From a bacterium (GTDB lineage Bacteria > Patescibacteriota > Minisyncoccia > Minisyncoccales > DG-74-3): a stretch of DNA of 5,398 nt. The position numbers were made by a program, and so were the translations under genes. Below, piece after piece: positions 5,294-5,398 of this stretch (positions are counted from its first letter, which is position 1; every line of letters starts with the position of its first letter). The notes under the pieces were generated by a model. It was not told the origin of the DNA and searched no databases. It saw nothing but the letters and a program-made list of their open reading frames with translations. The stretch lies in contig JAGHBK010000026.1 in assembly GCA_021161025.1 (NCBI GenBank), forward strand, positions 1 to 5,398, written 5' to 3'.

Positions 5294-5398
5294 TCTCAAA
5301 GGACATCCGCAGCGAGCGACCATGGTGTCGCCTTTTGGCGACGAGCGAGCGAGGACTAAGCAGAATTACTCGGTGGGGAATTCTGCGGTCCTTTGAGA
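5294..5398. repeat. GC-rich palindromic element upstream of nusA, reaching the window edge
   Basis: TCTCAAAGGAC, two or three unpaired bases and CCGCAG (5294-5312) pair with CTGCGGTCCTTTGAGA (5383-5398): 16 paired positions with one small bulge. Inside lie a tight hairpin GTCGCC-TTTT-GGCGAC (5327-5342) and a longer one, GCAGAATT (5360-5367) with AATTCTGC (5379-5386), extended by GGAC (5353-5356) with GTCC (5388-5391). CGAGCGA runs occur on both sides of the first hairpin (5313-5319, 5342-5352). The base composition is much richer in G and C than the flanks. It could be a dispersed palindromic/MITE-like repeat, or a structured leader of the nusA transcript. It contains no credible gene. The window stops exactly at the end of the outer arm, so its full extent is unknown. 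Confidence 0.7.
5353..5391. other. Hairpin competing with the outer arms of the palindromic element
   Basis: GGAC+GCAGAATT (5353-5367, with three unpaired bases) pairs with AATTCTGC+GTCC (5379-5391, with one unpaired base), giving 12 pairs around an 11-nt loop. Bases 5383-5391 are also needed by the long outer stem (5294-5312 with 5383-5398), so the two folds exclude each other. No T-tract follows on either strand, so this is not an ordinary terminator. Confidence 0.5.

Noticed and set aside
5294..5398. Possible tRNA or other classical RNA gene because of stems and higher G+C
   Set aside because: No cloverleaf, anticodon arm or T-loop motif fits; the stems are nested palindromes rather than a tRNA pattern.

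Overview
The window is AT-rich bacterial DNA with one solid minus-strand gene cluster on the right (about 1583-5236) and a sparser, rearranged region on the left (1-1580). The gene set suggests a small-genome lineage such as Patescibacteria/CPR: a very short trigger factor with no peptidyl-prolyl isomerase domain, a NusA of about 380 residues without C-terminal acidic repeats, overlapping genes with weak or absent Shine-Dalgarno sequences, and spacers made of short AT-rich repeats. The phylum call is an inference from style, not proof.

Right side, in order of transcription (minus strand): nusA (5236-4097), a family II manganese-dependent inorganic pyrophosphatase (4100-3135), a shortened trigger factor (3151-2264) and clpP (2170-1583). 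The first three genes overlap by 4 and 17 nt, so they form one translationally coupled operon. clpP follows after a 93-nt repeat-filled spacer and may be cotranscribed. Together they join transcription elongation/termination (NusA), pyrophosphate removal (drives polymerisation and aminoacylation), nascent-chain folding (trigger factor) and proteolysis (ClpP). No clpX or other Clp ATPase is visible here.

Upstream of nusA, at the right edge, is a locally GC-rich palindromic element (5294-5398). It has outer inverted arms and two internal hairpins, and it ends exactly at the window edge. The longest nusA reading frame runs into it, but that N-terminal extension is almost certainly spurious.

Left side: two plus-strand copies of an unrecognised small membrane-protein gene share an NPWW..EELIK.IA core. 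Copy 1 (1-170) is cut by the window edge. Copy 2 (1300-1467) is a complete 55-codon ORF with a good promoter, a good Shine-Dalgarno and a terminator, but it is C-terminally shortened relative to copy 1. Each copy is followed by nearly the same hairpin terminator and tail (186-248 and 1493-1555, 60 of 63 identical). Between them lie an oppositely oriented, unrecognised four-helix membrane protein (787-356) with its own consensus promoter and terminator, and a decayed transposase tail (about 901-1177).

The most notable items are the duplicated small membrane gene plus terminator module, the PPIase-less trigger factor, and the structured GC-rich element before nusA. No clearly new defence or biosynthetic system is visible.
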